64,000 nt of DNA, from positions 4,176,001 to 4,240,000 of the forward strand of contig NC_065878.1 of the NCBI RefSeq assembly GCF_933775445.1, given 5' to 3'. This stretch comes from Argentina anserina (Eukaryota; Streptophyta; Magnoliopsida; Rosales; Rosaceae). Position numbers and translations under genes: made by a program. The notes under the pieces were generated by a model. That model ran no database searches and was not told where the DNA came from. It saw nothing but the letters and a program-made list of their open reading frames with translations. Shown one piece after another: positions 35,177-46,550 of the stretch. Each line of letters begins with the position of its first letter. Position 1 is the first letter of the stretch.

Positions 35177-35288
35177 ATGGTTCGCGTGAAGAAGCTCGTA
35201 GGTGAAGTTTCCTGTTGGCTAAGACTCTACGACGATGGTTCAGTAGACCGAACATGGACCGGACCGCCTCAGGTTCACTTCATGGCTA
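35177..35288 (+). pseudogene. Truncated carboxylesterase (CXE) 5' fragment
   Basis: From the ATG at 35177 about 37 codons are very close to the start of the intact carboxylesterase at 50232-51278: KLVGEVSCWLRLYDDGSVDR, then TWTGPPQVHFMA. The similarity stops abruptly at ATGGC, after which AT-rich unrelated DNA with repeated TTATAAAAACGTA words begins. The promoter and leader are kept, but the HGGG motif and catalytic triad are gone. It lies in the opposite orientation to the intact gene, with the TNL pseudogene between them. Confidence 0.85.
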
Positions 35289-35775
35289 AAAATGTACTTA
35301 TTATAAAAACGTACTTTTTAAAGGATAAATTTTTTTTTTTTTTTATAAAAACGTATTGACGATCAACTATGTCACAACGGTTGAATGGGTCATATTGTCT
35401 ATTAAAAAAAAGTTGTTCAAACTGTTTAAATAAGATAATTTGATCAATCTTTTTGCATCTCATAAGACAAAAAAGTGACATTCAACTGAATATAAAATTA
35501 TTTTAACATGACTTTTGTATTAAGTTAATTTCTTATATGTTATTAATACGTAGTCTAATTTATGCATCATCTATGTAACATGTAATATATTTTGCTATGA
35601 AAAAAATGTGAAATTAAAAATGTTTTTATTTTTTATTTTGAATATAAAGCCTCTCTTAATTTTTGTCTAAGACCTCATTTGGTCATGGGACAACACTGGC
35701 TGAAAGTTTCTTAAAGATGAAAAATCCTAAGTTATTTATAACCTGCAATTCACGTTTTACTGGACACGTGTATCT
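35289..35775. other. AT-rich junction DNA
   Basis: No recognisable coding sequence between the carboxylesterase break and the first TNL block. The 5' part of the TNL gene (TIR and NB-ARC domains) is not here. Confidence 0.4.
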
Positions 35776-36269
35776 TCCTAAATCCTAACCAATTGAGGAT
35801 CCTTGACTGGCCTGAGGTCCATTCAAGTCTTTTCCATCCAAGTTTAATCCAAGAAACTTGTCAAACTCAATATGCCTCGCAGCCACATGACAACTGGGAG
35901 AGGGATTTAAGGTGCATCAAATATTTTCTGCCATTTATTTCTTATTCACTTTTCTTTTATTGTGTGGTTAAAACACTCATCCTTTCCTTGGTCATACTAT
36001 CTTTGTTCATTTTTTTTCTCCCAGAATCTGCATAATGTGAAATCTATAAACTTTAGTAGCTGTAAATTCCTGAAAACGGTCCCTGACTTTTCTGGAATTC
36101 CGAACTTAGCTCACTTGAATCTAAACTATTGTGAAAGTTAATTTGAGGTTCACCCTTCAGTCGGATTCCTCTAAAGACTTGTTTACTCCAGTGCTGAGAA
36201 ATGCACTGGCCTTGTGATGTTTCCGCCAAGACTGAGCTTGAGATCTCATGAAACTCTTTTACATGGAGG

Positions 36270-37430
36270 TTTTTTTTAATAAGGGGCTTGAATGACTATT
36301 ATTTAGCCTGCATTAATGAAACTGTCGAATACAAAAGAGGACGTGAAGCCTAAATCCTTGATTATATAGACCTGAATAATATCAAAAGTCTCTACAAACA
36401 AGTACCCAATGAAACACCAACTAACAAAAAACACTACTTTAATGACGACTCTATTTGTTTTGAAATAACGGTGACATATGTGAGATCACAGTAGATATGT
36501 ACCTCTTAAAATAATGAAACATCGCTTACATATCCTAATGTCTAATAAAGCAGCTCTCATTCTACATTGCCGTCGGAAAATTAATCCGACGACACTCAGT
36601 CTCACCCTGCCACTAGGCGGCAATGACCATTTTACTAAGTAAGAACTCACTACCTACCTAGAGTAGACAAAGCACTAAGAGTGCACACACAGACACGAAA
36701 CCCGACTCCCCCTACGCAACTATTGTAGAGAATTATTAAACAAAACAACCAACTAAACATAGGAAATAAAACAACAATCTGGTTAAGACCAAAAAAGAGA
36801 GCCCAACCCTTATTTTCATGCCATACTGGGCCCAATAAAAATATCCAGGCCCACAACCAAAGATCCTCTAAGAAGGCCCATAAATTGAACCCGTTGTTGC
36901 ACTGCCGTTGCACCGAAGGCACCACCACTCCATCACCCAGACCCATACGCTGCCGCCGCAAAATGTCTCTGACAAACCACCAAAAAGAAAATGCCGACAG
37001 AGAACCGGCAACCTTGCCCTTCCACAACCAAAACCTTGAGATTTGGGTGCCCAGATCATGGAGAACAAGATCAACCAACGATCGGATGAACCAATTCACT
37101 CCTCCCAGATCCATCTTCATCTCCTTTTCCACCGCAACAGGGACAAAAACAACCGTCATCGCAAGATCTGACCCTCCTGGCCACCACACATGTCCATCCG
37201 ATGCAAGCACTACTACAGCTCTTGGTCTAACCCTAGAACCTCCCCACCCGAATCTCCGATCATGAAGCCATAGAACAAGACCGTCCCGTTCGACCGCACA
37301 AACCACACGCCAGCGAGGCCAGAGGCCGACGCGGCCATACAATCGGACGACAGACACAAGTGAGGGCGAGAAAGCTTTCTCCAAATCCTAGCTCGTGGGG
37401 CGAGTTCTAGGTTTCTCCTTTCTATTCCAA
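36270..37430 (-). mobile_element. Internally deleted L1-like LINE inside the TNL
   Basis: A poly(T) run at 36270-36277 is the poly(A) tail of a minus-strand L1, and the trailer before it (TTTGTATTCGACAG, TAATGCAGG) is of L1 type. It is flanked by 13-bp direct repeats TTTTACaTGGAGG / TTTTACtTGGAGG (36257-36269 and 37431-37443). Only the GC-rich 5' region and the 3' trailer remain; no endonuclease or reverse transcriptase is coded. Removing it joins the LRR sequence correctly. Confidence 0.82.
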
Positions 37431-37532
37431 TTTTACTTGGAGGTTGTAAAAAGCTTAAGAATTTTCCATAATTCGTAGGGATAATAAAATTCCTAAACTG
37501 CATCATCCTTGATGTCACTGGTAGTAAAGAAT

Positions 37533-39174
37533 CAGCTTCTTATAAAAAGTCACATTTGATACATGTAATTAGAAAAAATTCAGGCAAAATTTGAAAATTA
37601 TAAAAAAAAAATTGATTTTGTTAATTATTAAATAGTTCCCATGGATTTTGCGAAAATTACACAATGCCACCGCCAACAATTTTCTTTTCTGGTTCCACAT
37701 AACAAGTTGTTGATTTCTCCTATCCACCACCTCGATTTCTCCTCGATGACCACGCCTCCGTCAGGACTCGCCAATGTTCGATGTCGGTAGCCTCCACGCA
37801 CTACACCACCGTCTTCAATTATGGCCTCCATTTCTTCTTCTTGTCGCGGTTCAGCTTCCACGACAGAATCTAGCCTCGCCGGTGGAGGTTCTCGTCGCGC
37901 CTCTACAGGGGCTCTCGTCACCGAATCTAGGCTTCCGGCATTGGGTGGATGAGGATGTAGTTCAACGATAATTACTTGGGGTTCGATTTGTATGCGAAGT
38001 ATGGGTAAGTGTTGATCATGAATAGAGATCTGGTTTGGCGTGGAGCTATGTAGTTTTTTAGATCCAGTATAAAAGTTCTGGCCAATGTAGACACGGTAAT
38101 GACTCCAATGTCGTCGGCTTGAACGACGAGATGGTCAGATTTGCGAAGGTGGAGCAGCGGGTGAGGGATGTGAAATTTGGGGGCCCACGTGTTTTTTCTT
38201 TCCTTCATTCAATTTCACTTTTTCTTCCATCAATCATATTTGCTGTCACACTACATGTCACAACACAAAATTAATGTGACAGGTAATGTGATAGGTAGTG
38301 TGGCTGGGGGTGTAACATCACATTAATGTCGATGTTTGGATTGTATGAGTTGATTTGAGAAGTTCAAGATCACATAACACAATAAACAAATGTTAGTTAT
38401 TTCTAGTTATTCTTCTTCTTTTTCTTCTTGTCACAACATAGTCACATAAAACAGTGTGACAGCAGGTGTGACAGCGGGTGTGATAGGTAGTGTGATATAC
38501 GGTGTGGAAAATAGTTTGATAGGTTGTGTGACAGTGGATGTGACAACAAAGGTGTGACATCGGGTGTGATAGGTAGTATGACAGCGGGTGTGATAAGTAG
38601 TGTGACTTCGGGTGTGTCAGGCAGTGTGATAGAGAGTGTGAGTGTAACAGGTAGTGTGACAGCGGGTGTGATAGGTAATGTGACAAGTAGTGTGGCAGCG
38701 GGTGTGATAGCGGATGTGACAGCATATGTGACATGCCGAGAGAAAATGTCTAAATATGTGAAATGATGTTAAAATTCAAAGGACATTGGTATGAGTATGC
38801 TCACAATGAAGAGAAAAACTATAACTGGGGGTCTTTAGCTTTGATTTTGCCAAAATAGCTTGGGTATGGTATCAAATGAAAGAGCGGACATATATATTTC
38901 AAACAGTACCAACTACGCTCAAATCCGAACAACAAAGCTATGGCCAAAATTCGAAAAAAAAAGGAAAAAGAAGAAGATGAAGAAGAATAGTTAGATAAAA
39001 TGGTAAAATTGTCCGAAAAATATTTTAAAAGTGACTAGTTTCTAATTTTGTTATAAGCTTATTCATTATTTTCTAATTTCTAATCACTTGAGATAACTTT
39101 TTTGTAATTGGGAAATACGTGGTGATATTTTTCTAATTTATAATGGGAAATTAAACTATTTTATAATTTACCCT
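37533..39174. mobile_element. Unclassified 1.6-kb insertion in the TNL (8-bp TSD TAAAGAAT)
   Basis: Flanked by exact 8-bp repeats TAAAGAAT (37525-37532 and 39175-39182). The LRR reading frame continues across them. The TSD length suggests a hAT-like DNA element, and both ends contain TTATAAAA words but no convincing inverted repeat. It carries a GTGTGA minisatellite and a GC-richer patch at 37700-38150 without a recognisable domain. Confidence 0.6.
38425..38745 (+). repeat. Degenerate GTGTGACAGCGGGTGTGATAG minisatellite
   Basis: About 320 bp of imperfect units of roughly 10 and 20 bp (GTGTGACAGC, GGGTGTGATA, GGTAGTGTGA). The array lies wholly inside the 1.6-kb insertion. The Val/Ser/Gly/Thr-rich frame across it is a by-product of the repeat. 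Confidence 0.75.
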
Positions 39175-40849
39175 TAAAGAATTACCGTCGTCAATTGGGT
39201 ATCTTACTGGCTTCAAGAGTTAAATCTAAACGATTGTGAGAACCTTACAAATTTGCCATGCAACATTTATGAATTGCAACACCTAAAATATCTCTTCCTT
39301 GAGTCCTGTCCAAAATTTGTTTCATTTCCACTTTTGGAAAATGTTGAAGTTTTGTGTATTGCAAAAGTACGTCCTCTTGTGCTTCCCAAGATCTTGCAAA
39401 TTGAAATGGCGCAAAGAAACTTATGTAAAACTCATTTCTTTGCAACTCTGTGATCAGTTCGATTACTCGACATCAATATTAACACTGTAAGTATAGTTAG
39501 TAGTATAAATCAAGAGGGTATCGTTCACAAACCGGGAATCCAGCCAAGGTAAAGAATCACAAACATTTAACAACGAATTCACAAAGAGATATAAAGTTTT
39601 AAAGATATGTTTCGGCTCAAACAGAAAATAAACCTAAACTAATATGTACATGTGATTAACCAACCAATACATAAGCAATTACCAAACAAATAACATAAAA
39701 ACAAAGAAAACGAAATCTACTCTCATTTAAATTCATGCCATAGGGTTTATTATACATCCTAGAATCGGTTATGCAGTTAAGTTCCTCCCAAGGTTCCTAA
39801 CTCAATGAAACTTTAACACATTCGAACTCAGCCCCAACCTCATTCGAAATCTAACATCCTAACCCATCATGCAACCCCAGTCACATAAAGAAATTAACGT
39901 ATTCAAAGGCACAAGTCTAACCGAACCTAGGCAATAATCGGTGAATGTGACAAAGAACAAACAATTAATCAACTCCCAAGTATCAAAATCGTTTATAACT
40001 TTATATTATTACACATGCAACGTCAATTTCCGGGTATCAATCACACGCATAAATAATAACACACCGAAAATCCTTTAAATAAGGACACAGAAACTCATGG
40101 CATAAAACCTAAAATCATTGAATAAAAATCAAAAACCTTAGTTCATCATGTCATTCAAAAGTTACAAATATCTCATAGACAATAATCAAAATAACTTTAA
40201 CAAAACCAAAAAATAAATCATTCAAGAACAAGAACATAAAAACCCGAAAACTAAACAAAAAAAATCATAGAGTTACACTTTATAATTCTCCTCCCAAAGT
40301 TCCTTACAAAGGTAGCACGAAATCTTCAGGGATATGATATCCTAGGCTCCCAAGCTTTGGACATAAAATATGGTGAATGGTGGTGAATTCGGATTCTAGG
40401 GTTCTTGGTGAATGAATGTGTTTGGGCAGAGCTTTGGCTAATCTTGTGTGCAAGGTTGATGATCTTTTCTGTGGGAAATGAGGTGCTATATATAGAACAA
40501 AAACCCTAGGGAAGCCGGCCACAAATTTGAAACTAAATTGGTTTAAGTTTCCTAGATTTTCTCAATTTAACATAGCTGACCTTTGTACCTTTTTGTCGTC
40601 ATAATTCTCGCTAGAAAAACGCTATTCAATTTATTCCAATTACATTGGAAAATAAACTTCGGTTGCTTTTCATCCATATGTCACATGTTATCTGAATCAT
40701 CATGAGCTGTCTAGGGGAGTCCGTCAAAGATGGATGACGTGCACTAGCAAGATTCTAATTCTAATAAGGATTGGACTTTAATTACATACATTATTCCTCT
40801 TTAATCCTGATTTGTTTTTCACAAATTTCCTCATTTGAATTAGGGAGGC

Positions 40850-40851
<2 letters not shown>

Positions 40852-40906
<55 letters not shown>
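40852..40906 (+). repeat. (CT)n microsatellite
   Basis: About 55 bp of pure CT dinucleotides inside element B. Confidence 0.95.
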
Positions 40907-40910
<4 letters not shown>

Positions 40911-41224
40911 CTTATTGGTTGCAGCATTCTTTGATTTTTCTTCCTTCATTTGCTGCAGTCTTCTTTGATTTTCTTACCTCTTCTCATTTATTTGCTGCAG
41001 CCTTCTTTGACTTTCTTTGGTACAAGAATTTATGATGATTCTGATGTAGATTCGTGCCTCTATATATAAGAGAAACAAGGCCCCAACTTTCCCTCATAAC
41101 CCTTGGATCAAAAGCAAATCAATGGCTAAGATACTTGTGCCGAGCCCACTGGACCTCTAAGTAATGATTCGGTCATATCTCCTTGTAGGAATACGATATT
41201 AATTCGATTCTAAATCCTACAGAA

Positions 41225-42768
41225 TGATAGGAGCATAAAGTGTGACGTTCTTAATGTATATATGCCATATTCTTATGCTTTGTTACTTCTTATTTAGTTG
41301 TTTTAGGTCATATTTGTCATTTATGTGTTGTAAGTAGAGTTATGCCGAATTTGGATGATTTGATGATGAAATTGTGCTAAGTGTTAGAACTCCTTATTGA
41401 GCTAGGATTCCTTACTCGACTAGGACTCTACTTTCCTATTTTTATTCTTTCATATTCCTTAATCGTCGAGTTTTTTCAGGAAAGACAAATCATATTTGGA
41501 CAAGGAGTAGTGATGCCGTGATGCATTCCTAGTGAGACAATGAAATCATGTCCGAGTTGAAGAAGGAGAAGAAGAGGCAGGCCTAGCTATTCCTAGTTGA
41601 ACAAGGAGAGATGTCGTGCAGCCCATATGTGTTTCCCTATTGGATTTGGTTTCATACATCAAGTTGGATTTAGAGTACATGAATCAAAATCCATATCAAA
41701 GAAGATTTCATCTTCCCAATCCAATTGTACCTCCTATGAGGGACGGCATGAGGGGTTATTGACTCCTATATATAGAGGCTAGGCCTCTTAATCACCATCA
41801 ACCTTGCACACAAGCACAAGCCATAGCTCTGCCGAATCAGTTCCTCATCCACCAAGAAATTCTAAAACCGAAATTCATCATTTTCCATCCATTGGATTCG
41901 AAACAAGTAGCCTAGGATCTTCGTTTGCATGGAATAAACCTCGTAGGAATATTTCAAAGTGTAACTCTATGATCTTCATGTTTTATTTCGGTTTTCTATG
42001 TTCTTGTTCTTGGATGATTTCTGTTTTTGTGTTGTTAAATTTTAATTCAATTTTGTCTATGAGATAGTTGTGACTTTCGAATTGTGTAATGATATGAAGT
42101 TTTCCATTTTTTAAGGTTTTATGCCGTGAGTTCTTGTTCTTGTTCTTGATTAAATATCGGTGTATTCTTATATTGCATGTGTGATTAAGACAAGTAGTTG
42201 ATGTTGCATATGTTAATCATTCAAAGCTAGTAACGATTATGATACAAGTAGTAGATTAATTATTCTTTGTTTTTCCACCGAATTTGATTCTAAGTTCGGC
42301 ATTGGATAGGTACTTGAAACATGTTGATTTCTCTATGTGATACGTAATTGCATGATGAATTGGTATGTTCGATTTCGTAGCAATACAAGTAGTTGAGCTC
42401 GAATGTATCCATATATTAGGAACCAAGTAGGAACTTGATGCATGATCGAACTTAGGGTGAACCTTGATACCTACAGCATGAACATGATTGAGAATAGATT
42501 TCGATGGCTTTGTTCTTCCATGATTTGTTTGGTGATTGCTTATGTGTTGGTTGGTTGATCACATGTATATATTAGTTTAGGTTTTATTTTCTATTTTTGA
42601 TCTGAAACTTATATCTCAAACTCTTTTATATCTTGATGAATTCGTGTTAAGTGTTTGTGATTCTAAGCCCTGGCTGGATCGCCGGTTTGTGAACGATACC
42701 CTCTTACTTTATACTACTTACGATGCTTACAGGGTTAAATATTGATGTCGAGTAATCGAGTTTTATCA
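41225..42768 (+). mobile_element. Solo-LTR-like element C nested in element B (TSD AGAA)
   Basis: Same family as B but in opposite orientation: begins TGATAGGAGC, ends TTTTATCA, with AGAA on both sides (41221-41224 and 42769-42772). Removing it restores an AAATCCTAC-AGAA-GTAGACT stretch that is also found uninterrupted in element D (about 58172-58195). A TATATATAGAGGC box lies at 41769-41781 and the rest is noncoding. At 1544 bp it is a compact copy. Confidence 0.85.
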
Positions 42769-44384
42769 AGAAGTAGACTCGTAGAGCTTTCCATCCATAT
42801 AAAGCACGTCTTCTAATTTGATCTAAGCTGTCTAGGGGAGGCCGTGAAATTTGGACTACGAATCCTAACAACTTTCTGATTCTCTCATGGATTGGGCTTC
42901 TAAGTGCATATCTTATTCTCCTTGATAATTCTGATTTATATGCACGGAAATATCTTCATATATACTTTGAAATTCCATCTCCAACTTGGTTTTGAAATCC
43001 AACTCCTAATAGGAAATCATCAATGCCCCATGACCTCTCATTATCCTACTGGGAAATTGATTTTCAGTCTCTCATCTTTCCTTGCGCAACTAGGATTACT
43101 TTCCTTCTCCAACATGGATTTTTCTTTCCTAATAAGATTAAGTACGTTAGAAACAAAGAAATAGGAAATGATGAATCATACTCAAATAAGAAATCATATC
43201 TCAACAAGAATTCTTAACACTTAGCACAATTTCATCATCAATTCACTCATAATCGATATAAGCTCTACGTAGACATTTATTCATACAAAAGAAACTAAAA
43301 CATACTAAATAAGAAGTAACAAAGAGTAAGAATATGACGCAAACACATTAAAAACGTCACACTTTGTGCTCCTATCACTCTGGATTGTGCGTCAACATTA
43401 CAAGAACTTGATCTATCTAGAAGCAATTTTGTCAGTCTTCCTATATGCATTAGTAAGTTTGTCAATTTGTTGGACCTTAACTTGTGTGGTTGCACAAGGC
43501 TTCAGGAAATTCATCAACTTCCACCAAAGGTATGCTGGGTAGATGTGAGCAATTGCAGATCATTGGAAACGTTTCCAAAGTTGTCTAACATAAGAGAAAG
43601 TCGTGAGCTACAGTATCTTGACTGGATGGATTTGTTCAATTGCCATAGACTATGTGACAATCTGCATTATGAAGTGTCAAAGATGGATAATGTTTTTCTG
43701 AATCAGGTATCTTTTCCCTCCCTGTACGTTCAATGTTTATTCGACATTAAACCCTGTCGATAAAGTTCTTGACTCATGAAGTGATGATTATTGTGTTACA
43801 GGTATCTTCCAAATTTGGCATTATACTGCCAGGTAGTAAAGTTCCAGAATGGTTCGGTTGTCGCAAAGATGTTAATCGTAAATGTAGATTTCTTGTTGGC
43901 TACCCTCTCGGCTGGAGATCGGTATGTGAACTTTGAATTGAGATCCCTCCAAAATTGAAACAGAAGAACATGGGTTTGGCTCTCTGTCTTGTTTTTGAAT
44001 GCACATAAATGAATTCTACTGATTACTGTTTTCCAGCTCAAGTCTTAATCAATGAAGGATACAGCGGTCGTCATTAGTTCCATTTTTATTCAAGGCGTGC
44101 AGAGTCAGCTCATGTGTGGCTCAAGTATTTTCCATTTGAATTAAGGCCAAACTTGAACGGACTGAATTTTCTCCCTGATATGTGTAAAGTCAAATTTGGT
44201 TGCAGCGGCAACTCAGGGCATGTATCCTTTATAAGTTGTAGTGTACGACTAATTTGCCAACGGGGGTATGATGTTGTGTATATCAATGACACTTATGCAC
44301 AAGAATGGTGACTGCCCTCTACTGTAGAATCAGTCAATGGTCGAAAGCGCCAGGCACTCATCCACTTCAAACAATAATTAAGAT

Positions 44385-45196
44385 CGTTGCATCATATTTC
44401 TTGCTGCCTATGCTACGATCCTAAGCTGCATTTGGTAGGCCTCTATTCCTTGAATCTCTTTTAAAAGTCCCAGATCTAAATTTTCTATGCATGTCATTAC
44501 ATTGAATCACTAAACATTGGAAGGGTGTAATATACTGATCTACTTAGATGTTTGGCTAAATTCCTTGAGCATAGAAATGGAAGAACAATTCTTTGAAGGA
44601 GTACCTTTTGCATTGACATAAATTTATCTTACGTCAACATGTAAAATTTTATACTACTGATCTAGGATGCAAGTATAGAAATATTGCAATTCAATTTTAT
44701 ACGCATATTATAACTTAGTAGATGAAGAATCCATTTGTTAAAAGGACAAAACAAAGAAAATCTTTATTTATGACTGTCTTCATGGTGCCACTATATTGAC
44801 CACAGACTTTTACTATGATTTCTTTTAGGTAATATCTATGAAAGAAACGTTCTGCACCAAGTGCCTGGATGGTGTCATGGTGAGATGTTATGTATAGTTG
44901 TATACTAGTGTTCCTTTAGTTTGTGAGGGGTAACTAGAGTTGTTCTTTCTTTCACTAGAAATGGTAAAATACTCAGGTTACCAATAAGATTTAGGTGCAG
45001 CCAGATCTATCTAACACAGTATCCAATCAGTTTAGGGTTACCTCAGGGTTTGATGGTTGGAACGTTCATTCCTTTTCATTGCTGAGGTTCATGAGGAGAC
45101 TGACATGGAACTGTACAATTTGAAGGTGATAGGTTTCAAGAATTATGTTATTTATCTATTTATAGTAATTTTCTGGTATTTAGAAGAGTTGTTCTT
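44385..45196. other. TNL 3' flank, no gene seen
   Basis: AT-rich sequence after the TNL stop, possibly its former 3' untranslated region. No exon or repeat boundary recognised. Confidence 0.35.
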
Positions 45197-45214
45197 AAAA
45201 GTGTTCTAGTCTGA

Positions 45215-45410
45215 CCCATGGGGTTTGGTCAAGTGGCGAAAAACATAATAGGCATACTTGTTAGGCGAACGTTGTTGAGATACTCCTGGTAGTAAATAGA
45301 TCTCAGGTTCAATCATCTGCAAGTGAAAAACACCCGATAGGGAGGAGCCTTTTTACCTTGATATGCTCTAGGCCGTTGATTACCAGTCCACCATTTTTGT
45401 AACAAAAAAA
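45215..45410 (+). mobile_element. tRNA-derived SINE
   Basis: Starts with an A-box-like TGGTCAAGTGG (about 45226) and has a B-box-like GGTTCAATC about 80 bp on (45306), the split RNA polymerase III promoter. It ends in a short A-run. An exact direct repeat AAAAGTGTTCTAGTCTGA flanks it (45197-45214 and 45408-45425). Length of about 195 bp fits plant SINEs. It lies downstream of the TNL pseudogene. Confidence 0.85.
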
Positions 45411-45425
45411 AGTGTTCTAGTCTGA

Positions 45426-46550
45426 ATAGTCATGTGGTAAAAATCATTTTGCGTTTACTTCACTACATATGATAAAGATGGTTACTGGTTCAGTTGTACT
45501 ACTTATTAAGTCGTCTTATTTTATTGACATTTTTCATGATTGTATTGTATTAATTTTACGCAACTATTAACTATTAATTTTAGAGCTAATTCTGGGTACT
45601 GTAGTAACGAGAACTTCTTTTTGTTAGTTGCTGCTTTTGGCACTAGCTTCTATCTGGAGTTATACAATTTTGTTTGATGCTGATGATGTATCCAAATTGC
45701 AGCAGATTTTTTTAAGGAAAAGAAATGACATTTTTACTCATTATCTTCCTCACATGTCATGTCATGCTGGGAATATGGAGCGACTTTAATTATATGACTA
45801 AACCAAGCGATTTTTTGCGTTTAAGAAGCAGAACACAAAACTGCAACACTTGGATGCTCGGGTGAATTCTTTCAAAGTCTTTTGATTCGCAAATGTTCTT
45901 ATAACGTGAACTACCTCCCAGGAATTTCATGCTGATGAAGTATTGATAATAGGTACAGTTTTCTTGGTCATATACTTATTCACTGTCCGTGTCAAATTTT
46001 GCATTTTGTAGATGCATCCTCCGCTCAACGTCTCTCAAATTGTTCTAAAATATAATGGGTTATATGGTTACGTTCTCATTCCCTTAGTTTCTTCAAATGT
46101 CAATGATCTTTCCGTAAGTGTCATGATCAACCTATAATGCCTTCAGTAAACGAACTTAAAATAAAATTCCTTTCTAAACTTTATGATACACTGATGCCCA
46201 AACAACTTACATATTGATAAACCCGTAAGTTGAGGAAAATAGTTTCATGTTTCATTAATCCAAGGTCATAAGACACATACATCATGAATTGTCTCGTGTC
46301 CGTGCTAAATCTAAGCAACACATTCTCGAACAAATGATGGACATTCTTATTAAGAACAAGCACAGATGTATGCCTCATCATTTAGCTCACGGATCTGAGA
46401 AGCCCACAAAGACCCGCAAGCCCGATGGGCTTTTACCCGGTCTGGCCCGCGAGAGGCACGCCAAAGCCCGCTTTCGTGGGTAGAGGTATGAAACCCGGCC
46501 CGGCCCGAAAAAGCCTACCAAGTAATAAAATATTATACATACATATTCTA
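45426..46550. other. AT-rich spacer; GC-rich block at the left edge of the tandem array
   Basis: Mostly featureless. From about 46385 to 46515 a block of GCCCGG / CCCGGCCCGG words stands out. A related GACCCG / AACCCG-rich stretch occurs after the array at about 49010-49110, so array plus flanks may form one element whose ends I could not fix. Confidence 0.35.

Larger units (their letters stand above)
39451..43377 (-). mobile_element. Solo-LTR-like element B (TSD CTCTG), hosting element C
   Basis: Begins TGATCAG and ends CTATCA between exact CTCTG repeats (39446-39450 and 43378-43382), and splits an LRR codon run that rejoins perfectly when it is removed. Without the nested copy it is about 2.38 kb. 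A TATATATAG box on the minus strand lies near 40490. It has no coding domain. A (CT)n tract is at 40852-40906. Confidence 0.88.
35776..44384 (+). pseudogene. TNL-type resistance gene: LRR and C-JID remnant broken by insertions
   Basis: Four blocks read in order on the plus strand. Block 1 (35776-36256) has PNQLRILDWPE, an intron ending at 36024, then SINFSSCKFLKTVPDFSGIP. Block 2 (37444-37532) reads GCKKLKNFP. Block 3 (39183-39450) reads ELPSSIGYLTG, then CENLTNLPCNIYELQHLKYL. Block 4 (43383-44384) reads LQELDLSRSNFVSLP, then LDLNLCGCTRLQEI. An intron (43707-43801) leads to the post-LRR C-JID region (FGIILPGSKVPEWFG, IEIPPKLKQKNMGLALC). Between blocks lie an L1 copy, a 1.6-kb insertion and a 3.9-kb solo-LTR nest, each with its own target duplication. 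Single-base frameshifts and stops (for example near 43936) are also present. TIR and NB-ARC domains are absent. Intact TNLs are intracellular immune receptors; this copy is dead. Confidence 0.85.

Noticed and set aside
36650..37384. A 244-codon minus-strand frame and a 126-codon plus-strand frame
   Set aside because: Both lie in the GC-rich 5' region of the L1 insertion whose TSD is identified; composition explains the open frames.
38393..38766. Frames of 113 and 80 codons with Ser/His/Leu or Val/Ser/Gly repeats
   Set aside because: They are translations of the GTGTGA minisatellite on the two strands.
45220..45320. A possible tRNA gene (A-box and B-box)
   Set aside because: The cloverleaf does not close, a tail with A-run and an 18-bp target duplication follow, so it is a SINE.
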